DNA from: CAWEPK01 sp963835595
GTDB taxonomy: Bacteria; Desulfobacterota; Syntrophorhabdia; Syntrophorhabdales; WCHB1-27
DNA length: 64,000 bases
Direction of reading: 5' to 3'
Assembly (NCBI GenBank): GCA_963835595.1
Contig: CAWIGL010000002.1
Coordinates: 186,001 to 250,000, forward strand
Shown here: positions 61,817 to 64,000 of the stretch, piece after piece
Numbering within the stretch: position 1 is the stretch's first letter
Layout: each line of letters begins with the position of its first letter
The notes under the pieces: model-generated
Told to the model about the DNA's origin: nothing
Databases searched by the model: none
Seen by the model: the letters and a program-made list of their open reading frames with translations, nothing else
Program-made: the position numbers and the translations under genes

Positions 61817-61968
61817 CACTTTTTCACGCTCAGGCTCAAAGGCGTTTGCCCTGGGGGAAAGGGGCCGGTCAATTCCGCGGCGCTGCGCGCTAAACCGATC
61901 TTTTGCCCTGCGCTGAGCGCAATAGGAGAGATCGCTCTTCGCGCGCACCGTGAAAAGCTCCCGGCCCC
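61817..61968 (+). repeat. Inverted-ended element, family D, copy 5
   Basis: Right end CGTGAAAAGCTCCCGGCCCC (to 61968) is inverted at CACTTTTTCACG (61817-61828). The inner segment from 61881 shares GCTGCGCGCTAAA, GCGCAATA and GAGATCGCT with copy 6 at 43326-43424. It fills the gap between the two exported-protein genes. The left boundary is uncertain. Confidence 0.55.
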
Positions 61969-61997
61969 CTCGATGCGTAAGAGCCCGAAAAAGCAGC

Positions 61998-62663
61998 TTA
62001 CGATTTCAGCTTCTTCCTGAAGATTGCGAGGCCGGCGAGGCCGGGCGCCAAAAGGAAGAGACCGCTCGGGATAGGGGCCGCTGCATACCCGGTGACGGCA
62101 GCGGCGCTGCCTTGTGCGTTAGGGACCAGTACGTGAGCGGCCGCCACCCAATCCTTATTATTAAGGGCAAGGACGTCGCTGGAGCTCGACCATGTACCGC
62201 TAATGTCGTTAACGGTGAAAGAAAAGGAGGTTGCCGAATCCTTCCATGCCCCCGACCCATTGAAAAGGAGATTGAAGGTCCCGAAGGAGTTGACGTTCTT
62301 CGCATTTCCCGTGGTCCAGTCGTTCGAGATACCGGAAACAGTGAAGCCTGTCGCGTTAACGTTCAGGTCGAGGGCAGCCTCGCTCCCGAATCTGTAAGTT
62401 CCCGAATAGTTGTTTGCGAGACCGGCCGTCGTGAAATTCTGACCGATGGCGGAGATCTCGGCCGTCGTTGGATTGAGGAGTGTGACGTCGATCACTACGT
62501 AGGACCCCGGGTAGGGCGGATTCGTGAACCCTCCCGTACCGTCCGGCTTCCAGACATCGTAACTGGTCGTCGCGCCCGCGCTCACGGCGCTGAATAGAAG
62601 CAGAGCAGAACAGAATGCAAAGACAATCCATGCCGCATGGAAACGTGCCGGAAATCTTTTCAT
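61998..62663 (-). CDS. Exported protein with PEP-CTERM-like sorting signal
   Basis: A 221-residue protein with a signal peptide (to about residue 31, SAGATTSYD). The mature part is beta-rich and Asn/Thr/Ser-rich. The C-terminus AAPIPSGLFLLAPGLAGLAI followed by FRKKLKS is a P-I-P motif, a hydrophobic helix and a basic tail, the layout of exosortase (PEP-CTERM) targets. GAGGGATAGATGAC precedes the ATG. No exosortase is in the window. A surface or extracellular-matrix role is inferred. Confidence 0.75.
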   Translation of the reverse strand: MKRFPARFHAAWIVFAFCSALLLFSAVSAGATTSYDVWKPDGTGGFTNPPYPGSYVVIDVTLLNPTTAEISAIGQNFTTAGLANNYSGTYRFGSEAALDLNVNATGFTVSGISNDWTTGNAKNVNSFGTFNLLFNGSGAWKDSATSFSFTVNDISGTWSSSSDVLALNNKDWVAAAHVLVPNAQGSAAAVTGYAAAPIPSGLFLLAPGLAGLAIFRKKLKS

Positions 62664-63048
62664 GTCATCTATCCCTCAGTATGTATCACTGTGTCATACG
62701 ATAGGGTAATACAATATCAGACGCATGTCAAGACATTTTTATAACAATGTATTACGTTAACCCAATGCGCTGGTTTTCCCGCGCATATTCTTGAAAGAAC
62801 GCGGAGAGATGCAGGCTAATATCCGTGAGGGTGGGGCTTGGTCCGGACGCACGGTGCTCGGCCGGCGTCCAGGACTAAATATGCCTGTTAAGCGCTACCC
62901 TTTATTGACCTCCCCCGGGAGCACAGCGATCTTTCTCTTGGACGTCAGATGGAAAAAGCGCGACCTGCCTCTGTCCTTTGGACAGCGAGCAGCATCGGCT
63001 CGTCAGGCTCGGAGAAGCACGGTCTTGCGTACGATGCGCCCAGCGCTG
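62664..63048. other. Gene-free stretch
   Basis: No gene is supported. Minus-strand TTGACA near 62730 followed by an AT-rich stretch is a weak promoter for the PEP-CTERM-like gene. A plus-strand frame at 62791-63060 has no recognisable features. Confidence 0.4.
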
Positions 63049-63288
63049 TCATTTGATTGACAGTCGGCGGCCGCCAGCGCTCCCCTGACCGGCGGAGGGG
63101 TCGCCGGTCGCAGGCCCGGGGACACACTTTTCGCGGATGAGCGCCCTGTCCTTTTCCGCCTGATCGATCTGGCCCGCGACGAACGCGAGCTCGAGGAGTG
63201 CCGGTCCCGCCTCACAGCCGGACACGGCCAGGATCGCCGAGCAGTGCCTCCCGCCGGGGGTATTCTGAAGCCAATTTTCAAAACTCAT
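63049..63288 (-). CDS. Small hypothetical protein
   Basis: A 79-residue soluble protein from ATG 63288, with AAAGGAG upstream. It starts MSFENWLQNTPGGRHCSAIL and contains a helical segment AGPALLELAFVAGQIDQAEK; two cysteines lie near residues 16 and 25, a third near 55. The tail is Gly/Pro/Ser-rich. No family is recognised. A family A element lies just upstream. Confidence 0.5.
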   Translation of the reverse strand: MSFENWLQNTPGGRHCSAILAVSGCEAGPALLELAFVAGQIDQAEKDRALIREKCVPGPATGDPSAGQGSAGGRRLSIK

Positions 63289-63305
63289 CCCTGTCTCCTT
63301 TCGAT

Positions 63306-63373
63306 GCTTTTGTGAGGGGGAAAGCTCGCCGGGCTTTGCCGGTGGAGGGGGCGCGGAAGCCACAATGATTGCC
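63306..63373 (+). repeat. Dispersed hairpin element, family A, copy 5
   Basis: GCTTTTGTGAGGGGGAAAGC, then CTCGCCGGGCTTTGCCGGTGGAG and GGGGCGCGGAAGCCACAATGATTGCC, matching the other family A copies. Near its right end the conserved CAATAATTGCC tail reads CAATGATTGCC. The remaining gene-free DNA from here to 63702 is described with the operator site at 63583. Confidence 0.7.
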
Positions 63374-63582
63374 CCCCTCCCTCCCTTCCCAGCCCGTGAA
63401 CGGGCAGGGCCGGGGGCAGTCGTACCGCGAGGGCGGGCAGCGCAGACCCTCGTCTACGATGCAGGCGGGAGGCGCTTCCACGCCGGCCGCGCGCCGGCGG
63501 CCTGCTCCCCTCGTTCCTCTCGCGCCCACGGCCGCAGCTACCGGCTGGCCCAGGCCCTTTTTTCTTCCCTTTTGCATGGAGA

Positions 63583-63640
63583 TAATATTACCATTACGGG
63601 AATATACGTGTCAAGAATAATATTACCGTAACGGTAACAT
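63583..63640 (-). promoter_or_regulatory. Promoter with two palindromic operator-like sites
   Basis: TTACCGTAACGGTAA (63623-63637) is a 15-bp palindrome; a second, imperfect copy TTACCATTACGGGAA lies at 63588-63602. The centres are 35 bp apart. Between them on the minus strand is TTGACA (complement of 63609-63614), with TAATAT 18 nt downstream inside the second site. A repressor bound here would block transcription toward 63577. The ATG at 63577 would then be almost leaderless; the 99-codon frame after it has no recognisable fold. Confidence 0.6.
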
Positions 63641-63702
63641 ATAGCGAAACAAAATTTCAAAATTGCGGAGCGAGCGTTGACCGGGGTGCCGAAGAGTGAG
63701 TC

Positions 63703-64000
63703 TTACAGGCCGATAAAGATGATCTTGTCCACTGTGGGGAGGTCCCGCGCCTCCTTCGTCATTGTACTGCCCCTTCCGAGCCCCTTGAGCAGGATGCGGC
63801 CGTCGGGCAGCCGCTCGACTTCCTTCACGGAGGCGGGCAGATCGTCACCTGCCCAGACAACCAGGTTGTCGTCGGTGACGACAGAAAGCGGCACGCTTTT
63901 GACATACAGGTAGGAGCCTTTTCGCAGGTGCGGGTGGAGGGTGTCGGTGGCCACCTTCAGGCAGTAAAGGCCTGACGCCTGGGAGTTATCCCGTGTGTAT
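63703..64000 (-). CDS. S24/LexA-like peptidase-domain protein, 5' end outside the window
   Basis: C-terminal part of a protein whose frame stays open to the window edge (residues ...SGLYCLKVATDTLHPHLRKGSYLYV precede the first GTG). The layout resembles S24/LexA-type self-cleavage domains or XRE/CI-type regulators: a TDTLHPHLRKGSYLYV segment in place of GDSMxPxixxGD, and VKEVERLPDGRILLKGLG corresponding to the Lys strand. The nucleophile Ser appears to be Thr. Call is tentative. Confidence 0.5.
   Translation of the reverse strand, partial: YTRDNSQASGLYCLKVATDTLHPHLRKGSYLYVKSVPLSVVTDDNLVVWAGDDLPASVKEVERLPDGRILLKGLGRGSTMTKEARDLPTVDKIIFIGL

Noticed and set aside
62791..63060. 89-codon plus-strand frame
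   Set aside because: Composition looks random and no domain, signal or conserved motif is seen; the GGAGAG upstream is weak support.
63278..63577. 99-codon minus-strand frame after the operator pair
   Set aside because: Arg/Gly/Ala-rich sequence without a fold, overlapping both a repeat element and the start of the 63288 gene; kept only as a note with the promoter.
1..64000. tRNA, rRNA and CRISPR search by eye
   Set aside because: No T-loop GTTCRANNC with matching acceptor stem, no rRNA segment and no regularly spaced repeats were found.

Overview
The window is a 64 kb, G+C-rich stretch of a Gram-negative bacterial chromosome. Protein content suggests an anaerobic or microaerophilic Desulfobacterota (former Deltaproteobacteria) lineage, possibly near the syntrophic Syntrophorhabdia/Syntrophia. 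Pointers are the 2-oxoacid:ferredoxin oxidoreductase (KorAB), a DUF362 ferredoxin, a bactofilin/M23 pair, RlpA, a split ATP synthase Fo cluster, a BKACE enzyme, a TRAP binding protein and a fumarate-reductase-like flavoprotein. The lineage is inference; no rRNA, tRNA, CRISPR array or complete IS was seen.

Layout. 0-6 kb: transporter remnant, nucleoside transporter, TPP enzyme, RlpA and a small lipoprotein. 6-10.6 kb: CstA, a small protein and two ArsA/Get3-type ATPases. 10.9-12.6 kb: Fo genes (AtpZ-like, AtpI, a, c). 12.8-18.5 kb, minus strand: bacterioferritin and a lysine/diaminopimelate operon lysA-dapF-dapA-dapB ending in a P-loop/CYTH protein. 18.8-21.6 kb: TauE permease and an L,D-transpeptidase fused to a murein-peptide ligase. 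21.7-28.7 kb: a broken repeat-rich lipoprotein, methyltransferase, thiol peroxidase, DMT transporter, secreted proteins. 28.8-34.8 kb: an apparent organic-acid cluster (lyase, MmgE/PrpD, flavoprotein, [2Fe-2S] protein, TRAP binding protein). 35-43 kb: HDOD-like gene, hybrid kinase, two methyltransferases, HD-GYP protein, cyclase and BKACE. 43-52.8 kb: BON lipoprotein, SodC, MBL-fold enzyme, bactofilin/M23, KorAB, aldolase. 53-58.2 kb: a lower-G+C accessory island with an RfaE-like/AAA+ fusion, a toxin-antitoxin pair and an ApeA-type HEPN protein. 58.5-64 kb: acyl-CoA dehydrogenase, DUF362 protein, exported proteins and a partial S24-like protein.

Three kinds of signal run across the window. 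First, at least two families of non-coding dispersed elements sit between genes: a palindromic family with inverted ends close to GGGGCCGGGAGATTTTCG, and a second family of about 70-230 bp with a CTCGCCGGGC hairpin, one copy of which is flanked by a 29-bp direct duplication at the dapF 3' end. Second, six genes carry one apparent single-base frameshift and one of them also an in-frame amber codon; several shifts lie in G/C runs, so assembly error is a live explanation. Third, two genes have a perfect Shine-Dalgarno placed before ATT or ACG rather than ATG.

The best candidates for new biology are the RfaE-like/AAA+ fusion in the 53-58 kb island, the L,D-transpeptidase-Mur ligase fusion, and the CstA-ArsA-ArsA cluster.
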